Assembly (NCBI RefSeq): GCF_017811815.1
Contig: NZ_JADKZI010000004.1
Span: forward strand, 186,001 to 250,000
From: Flavonifractor sp. AGMB03687
GTDB taxonomy: Bacteria; Bacillota; Clostridia; Oscillospirales; Oscillospiraceae
DNA: 64,000 nt
Direction of reading: 5' to 3'
Shown here: one piece after another, positions 1-8,243 of the stretch
Layout: each line of letters opens with the position of its first letter
How positions within the stretch are numbered: the first letter of the stretch is position 1
Translations under genes and position numbers: made by a program
Notes under the pieces: model-generated
Seen by the model: the letters and a program-made list of their open reading frames with translations, nothing else
Database searches by the model: none
What the model was told of the DNA's origin: nothing

Positions 1-59
1 ACCAGATCGGAATAGGGAGCGCTCATATCGTCGGTAAAGCGAATGTACTCGTTTGCCAT
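1..59 (-). CDS. 5' end of an unidentified protein (partial)
   Basis: An ATG at 59 on the minus strand is preceded by an AGGTGG ribosome binding site and opens a frame that runs off the left edge. Only about 19 residues are visible, beginning MANEYIRFTDDMSAPY. That is too little to name a family. The gene would be transcribed away from the lipoprotein at 274. The call rests only on start context and an uninterrupted short frame. Confidence 0.5.
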   Translation of the reverse strand, partial: MANEYIRFTDDMSAPYSDL

Positions 60-273
60 TTGGTCCACCTCATCTGTTTTTTCATTGGGCAGCTTCCTGC
101 CCCTCTTTGGAGTCACCGCTATTATCTCACAAGGCTACCTCGGAATCAATCGCCAGTTTGTGTCCCCGCCCTCCCCCATTCGACTAGATTCGCCCGCTTT
201 CTTTCGCCGGGCGGGATACAATGAGAAAAAAGCCCGAATTTGCACCTATCCGGTGAGCAGGAGGTCAGATCAC

Positions 274-651
274 ATGAAACAAAAGCTTTTGGCACTGGGC
301 CTGGCGCTGCTGCTGGCAGGCTGCGGAGCAGCCCCCGCCCCGCAGGTCACCCCATCCCCTTCGCCCTATGTGGTGGAGGCACCCAGCCCCTCACCCACTG
401 CCACCCCCACACCTACGCCTACACCCACTCCCACAGCGGTCCCAACCTCCACGCCGAAGCCTAGCGTCCAGCCTGTGACACAGGATGTGGAACTGAACGA
501 CTACATTCTCAACACCAACACCGGGAAATTCCACAAGCCCGGCTGCTCCAGCGTAGATCAGATGAAGGAGTCCAACAAGCAGGCCTACACCGGCCTGCGG
601 GAGGACGTAATCGCCCGGGGCTACTCCCCCTGCGGCCGCTGCAACCCGTAG
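274..651 (+). CDS. small lipoprotein with C-terminal Cys-rich FHxxxC/CGRC domain
   Basis: This 125-residue protein begins at an ATG behind a good AGGAGGT site; the frame is open further upstream but has no comparable start. Residues 1-17 form a lipoprotein signal with LAGC at the cleavage site (Cys17). A Pro/Thr/Ser-rich low-complexity linker follows to about residue 65. The last 50 residues contain NTNTGKFHKPGC and end with YSPCGRCNP. This small Cys motif is common at the C-terminus of secreted Firmicute proteins, often after nuclease-like domains, and may bind a metal or form disulfides. No catalytic domain is present here. A strong terminator follows. Lipoprotein status is firm; the role is unknown. 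Confidence 0.8.
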   Translation: MKQKLLALGLALLLAGCGAAPAPQVTPSPSPYVVEAPSPSPTATPTPTPTPTPTAVPTSTPKPSVQPVTQDVELNDYILNTNTGKFHKPGCSSVDQMKESNKQAYTGLREDVIARGYSPCGRCNP

Positions 652-660
652 TACAGTAAG

Positions 661-695
661 AACCCCCGAGGAGCATTTCCTCGGGGGTTTTCTTT
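661..695. terminator. bidirectional intrinsic terminator
   Basis: A 12-bp perfect stem (arms 661-672 and 678-689) with a 5-nt loop is followed by a T-rich tail on the plus strand. It lies between the convergent lipoprotein and TauE-family genes and probably serves both. Confidence 0.85.
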
Positions 696-1470
696 ACAGC
701 AGGGATATGGTCACCAGCACAATGCCGATGATCGTCAGGATCAAACCGGTCAGGCGGTTGAGCAGTTCCGGAGTCGCCTGGGTGGCAATCCGAGCCGCGA
801 TCTGGGCCCAGATCAAAGTGAACACCACACAGAGCAGCAGCAGGTCCAGGCTGGGCATATTGCCCAGGGCAAAGTGGCTGGCCGCTCCGGTGAGGGCGGA
901 GAAGGTCATGACAAACACGCTGGTACCCACGGCCGTCTTCAGTTCGTAGCCCAGCACCATAGTGAGCACCATCAGCATCATCATGCCGCCACCGGCGCCG
1001 AAAAAGCCGCAGATCAAACCGATGCAGCAGCCACCCGCCGCACCCTTGACGATCTGCATCACCCGGCTGCTGTCCTGCATGGTATGCCTGGGCTTGACCG
1101 ACGGAAGCAGCAGAAACTTCAGGCCCAGCACCAAGGTCATGAACACCGAAAAGCCGCCCAAGGTGCCGTCGGGCACGAAAGAGGACAGCCAGCTGCCCAC
1201 CAGGGTCATGCTCAGCACGCCGCACATCATAACGAAGCCGTTTTTCAGGTCAATGGCTCCGCTTTTGGCGTAGGTACGGGCGCTGACCGCGCTGGCCAGC
1301 ACATCACTGGCCAATGCGATGCCGATGGCATCGTAGGCGGGCAGGTCCAAAAAGGTCACCAGCATGGGGCTGATCACGGTGGCGGCGCTCATACCGGCAA
1401 AACCGGTTCCGAGGCCTGCCCCTGCGCTGGCCAGAAAACAAATCAAGATCCGAAAGGCTATTTCTTCCAA
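694..1470 (-). CDS. TauE/SafE family membrane anion exporter
   Basis: This 258-residue integral membrane protein has about eight hydrophobic segments in two halves. Family features are an N-terminal GLGTGFAGMSAATVISP loop and the mid-protein GFFGAGGGMMML loop, which mark TauE/SafE (DUF81) permeases. Members export sulfite, sulfoacetate or related small anions; the substrate here cannot be read from sequence. The start is TTG at 1470, chosen because GGAGGTG lies seven bases upstream. It appears monocistronic and ends in the shared terminator with the gene at 274. Confidence 0.85.
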   Translation of the reverse strand: MEEIAFRILICFLASAGAGLGTGFAGMSAATVISPMLVTFLDLPAYDAIGIALASDVLASAVSARTYAKSGAIDLKNGFVMMCGVLSMTLVGSWLSSFVPDGTLGGFSVFMTLVLGLKFLLLPSVKPRHTMQDSSRVMQIVKGAAGGCCIGLICGFFGAGGGMMMLMVLTMVLGYELKTAVGTSVFVMTFSALTGAASHFALGNMPSLDLLLLCVVFTLIWAQIAARIATQATPELLNRLTGLILTIIGIVLVTISLL

Positions 1471-1551
1471 CAGGGTGCACCTCCATGCTGCCCATTATAT
1501 AACATTTGGCGCACTTCGGGTACCTTTTTTTGATTTTGTTTCCAAATGCAG

Positions 1552-1584
1552 CAGGGGCCGCGGCAGTATCTGCCGCGGCCCCTG
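1552..1584 (-). terminator. GC-rich hairpin, possible terminator
   Basis: A 15-bp perfect GC-rich inverted repeat (1552-1566 and 1570-1584) with a 3-nt loop lies just downstream of the minus-strand lipoprotein gene. There is no immediate U tract on that strand, so it may be a terminator or an mRNA-stabilising hairpin. Confidence 0.55.
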
Positions 1585-1597
1585 GACGATCACAGAC

Positions 1598-1930
1598 TTA
1601 CTCCGCCTTGGAAATCGCCACGATCACCGGGGTGGACCCCTCCACACCCAGCTCGCCGGTATAAGTAATATTGACCTTGTCACCCTCGGCAAAATCATCC
1701 GCATTGACGCCCTTGCCGTAGTCCATGATCTGATAATCACCATCATCGGTCAGCAGCACCAGGAAGTCGCCCTTCCGGTTGATCACGCCGTGGACGGTCT
1801 TTCCTTCCGCCTGAGCCGCTGTACTGGCACCAGGCTTGCTGTCCACCTTGCCGCCCCCGGTCGTGCCGCAGGCCGTCAAACTCAAGGCCGCCAGCATCAC
1901 AGCCATCACAAAGCATACCATACGTTTCAT
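1598..1930 (-). CDS. small lipoprotein, function unknown
   Basis: This 110-residue protein has a lipoprotein signal with TAC at Cys21 and an AGAAAGGAAG ribosome binding site before its ATG. After a Gly/Ser-rich spacer, residues 45-110 form a compact beta-rich domain (VHGVINRKGDFLVLLTDDGD, then KVNITYTG). It resembles small OB-like or DUF3221-type secreted domains, but I cannot assign it. It lies upstream of nothing obvious on the same strand and is separated from the two-component operon by a hairpin at 2049-2093. Confidence 0.75.
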   Translation of the reverse strand: MKRMVCFVMAVMLAALSLTACGTTGGGKVDSKPGASTAAQAEGKTVHGVINRKGDFLVLLTDDGDYQIMDYGKGVNADDFAEGDKVNITYTGELGVEGSTPVIVAISKAE

Positions 1931-2048
1931 AGTCGTTCTTCCTTTCTATGCAGCGGGCTTACCGCCCTTGCTCCTATATAAGACTCACGACCGCCTCAAA
2001 TAGTTGTAACATTAAAAAATCTTAAGATAAAGAATCTTTTTTGCCAAC

Positions 2049-2093
2049 AAGACCCATGGCTCCGGCAAGGTGTTTCCAGAGCCATGGGTCTTT
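2049..2093 (-). terminator. terminator-like hairpin after the two-component operon
   Basis: A 13-bp stem (AAGACCCATGGCT and its complement) encloses a ~18-nt loop immediately downstream of the sensor kinase stop. The minus-strand tail is CTTGTTGG, a weak U tract. Confidence 0.6.
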
Positions 2094-2099
2094 CCTCGT

Positions 2100-3356
2100 T
2101 TATGGAAGAACTGCTATAATGGTCAAAGATTTACCGTCCGGGCTCTCCGCTCGGACCTTGCCCTTGTGGGCCGCCACCACACTCCTGGCGATGGACAGCC
2201 CCAGCCCATAACCGCCGGTCTGGGTACTGCGGGACTGGTCTATGCGGTAGAAACGGTCAAACAGATGCTCCAACCGATCCTTCTCCATGGGCTGCGCCGT
2301 GGTGTTGGACACGGTCAGCTGCACGGCCCGTCCCCGCCGCTCCAGTTGAACGGACAGGGTTCCGCCCGGGGGCGAGTATTTCAGAGCGTTGTCCATCAGG
2401 ATGGAGACCAGCTGACGGATAGGCTTCTCATCCCCCGTGTAGGAGAGCATGGGCTGGATGGAGACCGTCAGCTCCTTCTCCTGACTCTTGGCCGGTGCCT
2501 GGAAGGACTGGACCATCTCCTCCACCACGTCGGAGATGGGAAATTCAATGGGCTGCAAGTTGGGATTCTCCTCCTCCATGCGGGAGAGATAGATAAGATC
2601 GTTGGTCAACCTCGTCAGCCGCTCCGCCTGGCGGCGGATGTCGGTCAGCCACTGATTTTCCCCGCACTCCAGCTCCACCAGATCCGCGTCAGCGCTGATG
2701 ATGGTCAGGGGTGTTTTTAGTTCATGACCCGCGTCGGTAATGAACCGCTTCTGCTTTTCATAGCTCTCCGCCACCGGGCGGACGATCCGCCGGGAGAGCA
2801 GGAGCAGCAGGACCAGCACCGAAGCCAGTCCCAGCAGCGCCAAAGCCACGCTGGCAAACAGAGTATTGTAAAAGCCGGACAGGCTCCGGCTGCAGTCCAG
2901 AAAGATGATGCGGGTACCCTCCGCCTCCTCACAGCGCAGGTAGCGGTAGCTGCCCAGAAATCCACGCTCACGGCCTGCGTTCCACACCGCCAGGGCATAG
3001 TTCGCCGCTTCTTCTTCATCAATGGCGGCGATTTGTCCTGTGTCCGACTGGATCACCTGGCCGCTGTCATCCACCAGCACCGAGAAGTACCGGGATTCAT
3101 AGGGGGTCTCGGGGGACAGGCCGGGCATCCGTTTTCCTCCGCTTTCCGCCTGGGGTCTGGTCGGCTGCGGTCCGTCAGGCGGCTCCCGCATGGGAAAGCC
3201 ACCGTCGTTGTCCCCCAGCACGGTGAGAATGGAATCGGCATCGGTCACCACCTTGTGGTAGCTCATCAGGTTGACGCCCCCCAGGATCAGGAAGAGCACC
3301 ACCGCCAGAGAAAACATGGATGCCGCGATCAGCTTGCGCCGCAGAGACTTGATCAT
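2100..3356 (-). CDS. sensor histidine kinase (OmpR-partner type)
   Basis: This 418-residue membrane kinase has TM1 at about 9-32, an extracytoplasmic domain of ~130 residues, and TM2 at about 165-188. A short linker without a clear HAMP domain leads to the HisKA H-box ITDAGHELKTPL, with phospho-acceptor His211. The ATPase domain shows the N-box MDNALKYSPPGG and the G-box GYGLGLSIARSVV. The ATG at 3356 overlaps the response regulator stop by 4 bp (ATGA), so the two genes are translationally coupled; the upstream in-frame codons lie inside the regulator gene. The signal is unknown. Confidence 0.9.
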   Translation of the reverse strand: MIKSLRRKLIAASMFSLAVVLFLILGGVNLMSYHKVVTDADSILTVLGDNDGGFPMREPPDGPQPTRPQAESGGKRMPGLSPETPYESRYFSVLVDDSGQVIQSDTGQIAAIDEEEAANYALAVWNAGRERGFLGSYRYLRCEEAEGTRIIFLDCSRSLSGFYNTLFASVALALLGLASVLVLLLLLSRRIVRPVAESYEKQKRFITDAGHELKTPLTIISADADLVELECGENQWLTDIRRQAERLTRLTNDLIYLSRMEEENPNLQPIEFPISDVVEEMVQSFQAPAKSQEKELTVSIQPMLSYTGDEKPIRQLVSILMDNALKYSPPGGTLSVQLERRGRAVQLTVSNTTAQPMEKDRLEHLFDRFYRIDQSRSTQTGGYGLGLSIARSVVAAHKGKVRAESPDGKSLTIIAVLP

Positions 3357-4027
3357 GACAGTCCCTCCAGAGAATAGCCCGCGTTGCGGGTCACCTTGAT
3401 CTGAATGTCGGCGTGGAGGGCGGTCAGCTTTTTCCGCAGATAGGAGATGTACACCCACACCACGTTGAGTTCCACATCGCTGTCATAGCCCCAGATCCGC
3501 TCGAGAAACCGCTCGGTGGGAATGAGCTGCCGTGGATTGCATATGAGCAGCTCCATCATCTGATACTCCTTGTTGGCCAGCCGGAAGCTGCCCGTGGGAG
3601 AGGACAGCTCAAAAGTGGCCTGATCCAGGGTGATGTTGCCAAAGGTGATGCGGCTGCTGACCTGGCCGGTTTGGGTACGGGTCATGGCCCGGATGCGGGC
3701 CATCAGCTCCTGGGTGGAAAAGGGCTTGGTCAGGTAGTCGTTTGCCCCGGTATCCAGACCCAGCACCTTGTCGCTCACCTCCGATTTGGCGGTGAGCAGC
3801 AGCACCGGAATGGGATTGCCTTTCTCCCGCAGCCGTCGCAATACCGTAAGGCCATCCACCTTGGGCATCATGATATCCAGGATGAGCGCGTCATAATTGC
3901 CTGCCTCCAGGTAGGCCAGCGCCTCTTCCCCGTCATAAACCGCATCTGCGGAGTAGTTACTGCGCTCCAGAAGGGCCACCAGGGCCCGGGACAGGGAGCG
4001 TTCGTCCTCGGCCAATAAAATGCGCAA
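3353..4027 (-). CDS. OmpR/PhoB-family response regulator
   Basis: This 224-residue regulator has an N-terminal receiver with acidic pocket ED (8-9), phospho-acceptor Asp51 in LILDIMMP and Lys101 in LTKPF. A C-terminal winged helix follows (KEYQMMELL, RTVD-type region replaced by ELNVVWVYISYLRKKL, GYSLEG). It starts at TTG 4027 with AAGGAGGG eight bases upstream. The kinase gene overlaps its end. A promoter and an A/T palindrome lie upstream (4089-4128), which suggests autoregulation. Confidence 0.92.
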   Translation of the reverse strand: MRILLAEDERSLSRALVALLERSNYSADAVYDGEEALAYLEAGNYDALILDIMMPKVDGLTVLRRLREKGNPIPVLLLTAKSEVSDKVLGLDTGANDYLTKPFSTQELMARIRAMTRTQTGQVSSRITFGNITLDQATFELSSPTGSFRLANKEYQMMELLICNPRQLIPTERFLERIWGYDSDVELNVVWVYISYLRKKLTALHADIQIKVTRNAGYSLEGLS

Positions 4028-4088
4028 GGCTGACTCCCTCCTTTCTTAGGGTTCCAATCTGCGCTCTATTTTGCGGTCGTCACCTTAA

Positions 4089-4128
4089 TTTTAATTAAAA
4101 GAATACCACGCCTCCGGTGGATTGTCAG
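4089..4128 (-). promoter_or_regulatory. promoter with palindromic operator-like site for the two-component operon
   Basis: On the minus strand CTGACA (4123-4128) and TATTCT (4100-4105) are separated by 17 bp, a reasonable sigma-A promoter. The 12-bp perfect palindrome TTTTAATTAAAA (4089-4100) sits at the predicted transcription start, where a repressor or autoregulator could bind. Operator function is inferred. Confidence 0.5.
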
Positions 4129-4229
4129 CCGTCCAATATGAAATAGCTGGAATTTTGCGGCTCTTTTAAGTTCAATTATGTTTGAGCCTTTACAGTATGC
4201 TTACATTCCCGACAAGGAGGCACAGCACC

Positions 4230-4946
4230 GTGAACGCTCAAATGGTGTTTCAACGCTATGAATTTAAGTACCTGATGACCCGCCGACAGCAGGAAGCCGT
4301 TCTGCGGGCCATGGAGCCCTATATGGTGGCCGACGACTACAGCCACAGCTCCATTCGCAATCTCTACCTGGATACCCCTCAGTTCCTGCTCATCCGCCGC
4401 AGTCTGGACAAACCGGTCTATAAGGAGAAGGTACGCATCCGCAGCTACGGCCGGGCCGGCATGGACAGCCCGGTCTTTGCGGAACTGAAAAAGAAATACC
4501 GCTCGGTGGTCTACAAGCGCCGCCTGTCCCTGCCCCAGTCCCAGGCCCTGGCCTGCGTGTCCGGCAGCCAAGCCTGGCCGGACAGCCAGATCGGTCGGGA
4601 GCTGGCCTATACCATGGCATACTACGGCTCCCTGTCTCCCGCAGTCTTCCTCTCCTATGAGCGGGACGCCTACCACGACGGAGAGGCCGGTGACTTCCGG
4701 GTGACTTTTGACACGGACATCCGTTTCCGCCGGGATCGGCTCACGCTGGACTCGGACACCAGTGGCATCCCCCTGCTGGGTCCGGACCAGGTGCTGATGG
4801 AGCTGAAGGTCTCCGGCGGTCTCCCCCTCTGGATGGCGCGGGTCCTGTCAGAGCAGAAGCTGTTCAAAACCTCCTTCTCCAAATACGGCAGCGCCTATCA
4901 AATCATGCTGACCACAACCCAAGGAGGTATGCTTCGCTATGCTTGA
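4230..4946 (+). CDS. VTC-domain polyphosphate polymerase-like protein
   Basis: This 238-residue cytoplasmic protein has the VTC (triphosphate tunnel metalloenzyme) pattern. It carries RYEFKYLM near the N-terminus, YKEKVRIRSYG, FAELKKKY, a Lys/Arg-rich VVYKRRLSL strand and MELKVSGG near the C-terminus. These basic residues and glutamates line the ATP/polyphosphate tunnel in family members that make polyphosphate from ATP. The GTG at 4230 is chosen because AAGGAGG lies nine bases upstream; earlier in-frame ATGs lack one. It overlaps the DUF4956 gene by 8 bp. VTC, DUF4956 and a beta-helix or CotH-like surface protein form a recurrent trio in Firmicutes. Confidence 0.85.
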   Translation: MNAQMVFQRYEFKYLMTRRQQEAVLRAMEPYMVADDYSHSSIRNLYLDTPQFLLIRRSLDKPVYKEKVRIRSYGRAGMDSPVFAELKKKYRSVVYKRRLSLPQSQALACVSGSQAWPDSQIGRELAYTMAYYGSLSPAVFLSYERDAYHDGEAGDFRVTFDTDIRFRRDRLTLDSDTSGIPLLGPDQVLMELKVSGGLPLWMARVLSEQKLFKTSFSKYGSAYQIMLTTTQGGMLRYA

Positions 4947-5634
4947 TACTCTGTTTCGCGGTCTCTTTGACACCGCCCTGACTACTGCCATCACCCCCGG
5001 CGCCTTTGTATTATGTGTGGGGGTGTCCCTGCTCATCGGACTTTTGCTGTGCGCTATGACCCTGTGGCGTTCCAACTGCACCAGGAGCTTTGCCGTCACC
5101 CTGGCCATTCTGCCCGCCGTGGTGTGCGTGGTCATCCTGATGGTCAACGGCAATGTGGGCACCGGCGTGGCGGTGGCAGGCGCCTTCAACCTGGTGCGTT
5201 TCCGCTCCGCCCCCGGCTCTGCCCGGGAGATCGGCGCCATCTTCGTGGCCATGGGTACGGTGCTTATGGCCGGTATGGGCTATCTGGCCTATGCTCTGCT
5301 CTTCGCCCTGATCCTGGGAGCCGCCATCATGCTCTACACCGCCCTGCGGCTGGGCGGCGGCTCCCGTTCCGCCCGGTTCCGTACCCTGCACATCACCATC
5401 CCGGAGGACCTGGACTACGCCGGTGTCTTTGACCCGGTGCTGGAGAGCTACACCACCCAGTATTCCCTCACCCAGGTCAAGACCACCAATATGGGCAGCC
5501 TGTTCAAGCTGACCTACGACCTGACCCTAAAGGCCTCGGCCCAGGAAAAGGGCCTGATCGACGCGCTGCGGCTCCGGAACGGAAACCTGGAGATCTCCCT
5601 CTGCCACCAGGACACCACCGCAGCCACACTGTAA
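4939..5634 (+). CDS. DUF4956 membrane protein
   Basis: This 231-residue protein has four to five hydrophobic segments in its first 140 residues (FVLCVGVSLLIGLLLCAM, VTLAILPAVVCVVILMV, then GAIFVAMGTVLMAGMGYLA). They surround the conserved AGAFNLVRFRSAPGSAREI loop of DUF4956. A soluble C-terminal domain of about 90 residues follows. The family has no proven activity but is often encoded next to VTC proteins, as here, where it overlaps the polymerase gene by 8 bp and precedes the beta-helix lipoprotein by 12 bp. A role in membrane coupling of polyphosphate synthesis is only a guess. Confidence 0.85.
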   Translation: MLDTLFRGLFDTALTTAITPGAFVLCVGVSLLIGLLLCAMTLWRSNCTRSFAVTLAILPAVVCVVILMVNGNVGTGVAVAGAFNLVRFRSAPGSAREIGAIFVAMGTVLMAGMGYLAYALLFALILGAAIMLYTALRLGGGSRSARFRTLHITIPEDLDYAGVFDPVLESYTTQYSLTQVKTTNMGSLFKLTYDLTLKASAQEKGLIDALRLRNGNLEISLCHQDTTAATL

Positions 5635-5646
5635 AGGAGAATCCCT

Positions 5647-7281
5647 ATGAACCATATCCACACATCGGGCCCCTGTGCCCTGCTGCTCTGCGGCCTGCTC
5701 CTGCTCAGCGGCTGCACCGCCAGCCCCGACAGTTCCGCCACCGCCAGTGCCACACCGGCTCAGACGGACACATCCATCACCCAGGCCAGTTCCACCTGGT
5801 TCAGCGACCGGGACCTGGAGGGCAGCTACGACGAGAGCCAGGCCATCGACATCACCCTCAATGGCACCTCCGCTTCCTGTGACGCCGACGGGGTGGCCAT
5901 CAGCGGCAGTCAGGTGGTCATCTCCGCCGAGGGGATCTACCGGCTCTCCGGCGCCCTGGAGGACGGCCAGATCGTGGTCAACGCCGCCGATACGGACAAG
6001 GTCCAGCTGGTGCTGGACGGCGTGACCATCCACAGTGCCACCTCCGCCGCCATCTACGCACTGGAGGCCGACAAGGTCTTTGTCACTCTGGCGGAGGGAT
6101 CTGAAAACACCCTATCCAACGGCGGCTCCTATGTGGCCATTGACGACAACAACATCGACTCGGTGATCTTCGCCAAAACCGACCTGACCCTCAACGGCTC
6201 CGGCAGCCTGACCATCCAGGCTGAGGCTGGACATGGCGTAGTGTCCAAGGACGATCTGGTGGTGACCGGCGGCAGCTACACCATCACCGCCGCCAGCCAC
6301 GGCATGACCGGCAAAGACAGCGCGGCCATTGCCGGCGGCACCTTTGCCATCACCTCGGGCAAGGACGGCATCCATGCGGAAAACACGGAGGACACCACTC
6401 TGGGTGCCCTCTACATCGCTGACGGCACCTATACCATCCACGCCCAGGGCGACGCCATCAGCGCCAGCGGCACCCTCCAGATCGACGGCGGCACCTTTGA
6501 TCTGACCACCGGTGACGGAAGCGCCAGCGTGGACATGACCACCAGCGACAGCTTTGCGCCCGGCCGCCCCGGCACTACCGCCACCCAGGAGACTACCTCC
6601 ACTGAGGAGGACACCACCAGCCAGAAGGGCATCAAGGGTGAGAGCTCCTACACCATCAACGGCGGCACCTTTACCATCGACAGCGCCGACGACTGTCTCC
6701 ACGCCGGGGGCGTCATGGTCCTGGCCGCTGGTGAATTCGATCTGAGCAGCGGCGACGACGCCGTCCACTGTGACGATGCCCTCACCATCCAGAGCGGCAC
6801 CTTCACCATCCCCTACTGCTACGAGGGTATCGAGGGTCTGTCCATCACCATTGAGGACGGCGTATTTGACATCACCTCCAACGATGACGGTTTGAATGCC
6901 GCTGGTGGGGCCGACAGTTCCGGTTTCGGCGGCTTCGGCGGCCGCCCCCAGGACACCTTTGCCTCCGACTCCGATAGCTTTATCATCATCAACGGCGGCA
7001 CCATTACCATCGTATCCGGCGGTGACAGCGTGGACTCCAACGGCGATCTGACCATCAACGGCGGCACCCTGAACTTGACCTGCAACGGCAACGGCGACAC
7101 CGCCCTGGACTGCGACGGCACCTACACCAACAACGGCGGCGATGTCACCACCAACGACGGCTCCGAATCCAATCCCGGCGGTATGACGGGCGGCGGCGGT
7201 GGCGGAATGGGCGGTCAACGCCCTGACCGGGGCAGCGGGCAGCCTCCTTCCATGCCTGAGGAGACACCCCCCGCGGCATGA
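5647..7281 (+). CDS. beta-helix carbohydrate-binding lipoprotein (Cthe_2159 family)
   Basis: This 544-residue lipoprotein has an LLSGC cleavage site (Cys23) and AAAGGAG before its ATG. The mature part is a repetitive array of INGGTFTI-, IDGGTFDL- and ADDCLHA-like turns typical of right-handed beta-helices. It matches the carbohydrate-binding family of which Clostridium thermocellum Cthe_2159 is the known polygalacturonate-binding member. Around residues 300-325 a Thr/Glu-rich insertion breaks the helix. The C-terminus is Gly-rich and ends in a Pro/Glu stretch. It is the last gene of the VTC operon and ends at a strong terminator. Surface binding of acidic glycans is the likely role; a calcium-binding function is also possible given the many Asp/Asn turns. 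Confidence 0.82.
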   Translation: MNHIHTSGPCALLLCGLLLLSGCTASPDSSATASATPAQTDTSITQASSTWFSDRDLEGSYDESQAIDITLNGTSASCDADGVAISGSQVVISAEGIYRLSGALEDGQIVVNAADTDKVQLVLDGVTIHSATSAAIYALEADKVFVTLAEGSENTLSNGGSYVAIDDNNIDSVIFAKTDLTLNGSGSLTIQAEAGHGVVSKDDLVVTGGSYTITAASHGMTGKDSAAIAGGTFAITSGKDGIHAENTEDTTLGALYIADGTYTIHAQGDAISASGTLQIDGGTFDLTTGDGSASVDMTTSDSFAPGRPGTTATQETTSTEEDTTSQKGIKGESSYTINGGTFTIDSADDCLHAGGVMVLAAGEFDLSSGDDAVHCDDALTIQSGTFTIPYCYEGIEGLSITIEDGVFDITSNDDGLNAAGGADSSGFGGFGGRPQDTFASDSDSFIIINGGTITIVSGGDSVDSNGDLTINGGTLNLTCNGNGDTALDCDGTYTNNGGDVTTNDGSESNPGGMTGGGGGGMGGQRPDRGSGQPPSMPEETPPAA

Positions 7282-7300
7282 GCCGCTTACCCTAATATAC

Positions 7301-7350
7301 AAAAACGGGAGCACAGTTCCGCACCATCGGCGGACTGTGCTCCCGCTTTT
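7301..7350. terminator. bidirectional intrinsic terminator
   Basis: A 12-bp stem (7306-7317 and 7334-7345) is flanked by AAAAA on the left and CTTTTT on the right. It lies between convergent genes and can stop transcription from both sides. Confidence 0.9.
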
Positions 7351-7364
7351 TCATTCAACGCTTC

Positions 7365-8189
7365 TTACAGATCGCCATAGGGCGCCTTCCAACCACCGGT
7401 GGGCGCGCCGGGGAAGGTCCCGTACACCACCCAGTGGTAGAAGTTGGCCTCCGCCGCTCCCATGTAGGGGTTCAGCCAAAGACCCAGGATACCAAAGGTA
7501 AAGACGGAGAGCAGCGCCCAGCCCAGGAAGGACAGGTCCTGCACAAACAGGTCCATGATGTGCCCCCGCATGGCGGCCTTGCTGTGGCCAATGGCCTCCA
7601 GAGCCCCCATCTCCGGGTGATCCAGCAGGAAGTAGACCGACAGCCGGTACCGGTAGGACACGGCGATGGTCCAAGCCGCCATGAAGATCGCGCCAAGGAT
7701 AATCAGCACCGTCAGCCCGCTGATCACCGCCAGGAACACCGCAGCCACATAGACCACAATGCCGATCAGGCTCCACAGGACGGTGAACAGGCTTACCAGG
7801 AAGTTCACTGCCAGCGCCCGGCCGATGTTATAAAAGCCATCCAGCAGGTTGCGATAACCAGGACCCTCTCGCCGGGACAGCCGCAGGCAGTAGGAGGTGT
7901 AGCCGTAGTTTACCACCCAGTAGTAGAGGTTGGTCAGCAGCTCCATCACCAGAATAATCATGATCTGAGAGGGGGTAAAAAAGGCGCTCAGGATCTCCTC
8001 CACCCCGTAATCGGTATGAGTCAGGTAGTAATAGGCCGATTGAAACGGATCGGCCACATAGTTCATGATGACGGTGCTGAGTACGCTGGTCATCAGTATA
8101 TACACCAGCGAAACCAGCATGGGGTGGGGATACGCCCCCCGCATGGAATCCCGGGCCAGCCATTTGGCCTCCGGACGGTTATAGCCCAT
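7365..8189 (-). CDS. DUF975 family membrane protein
   Basis: This 274-residue polytopic protein has about six hydrophobic segments. It opens with the family-typical EAKWLARDSMRGAYPHPML and contains SYRYRLSVYFLLDHPEMGALEAI, the region conserved in DUF975 membrane proteins of Firmicutes (split: the second motif covers residues about 200-222). GAGGGAAT precedes the ATG. No function is established for the family. It is probably monocistronic, ending in the terminator at 7301-7350 and lying just downstream of the sensor kinase at 8244 on the same strand. Confidence 0.82.
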   Translation of the reverse strand: MGYNRPEAKWLARDSMRGAYPHPMLVSLVYILMTSVLSTVIMNYVADPFQSAYYYLTHTDYGVEEILSAFFTPSQIMIILVMELLTNLYYWVVNYGYTSYCLRLSRREGPGYRNLLDGFYNIGRALAVNFLVSLFTVLWSLIGIVVYVAAVFLAVISGLTVLIILGAIFMAAWTIAVSYRYRLSVYFLLDHPEMGALEAIGHSKAAMRGHIMDLFVQDLSFLGWALLSVFTFGILGLWLNPYMGAAEANFYHWVVYGTFPGAPTGGWKAPYGDL

Positions 8190-8243
8190 AATATTCCCTC
8201 ACATTCGTTCGATTATTGAGGAAATCATACCACATCACTTTGT

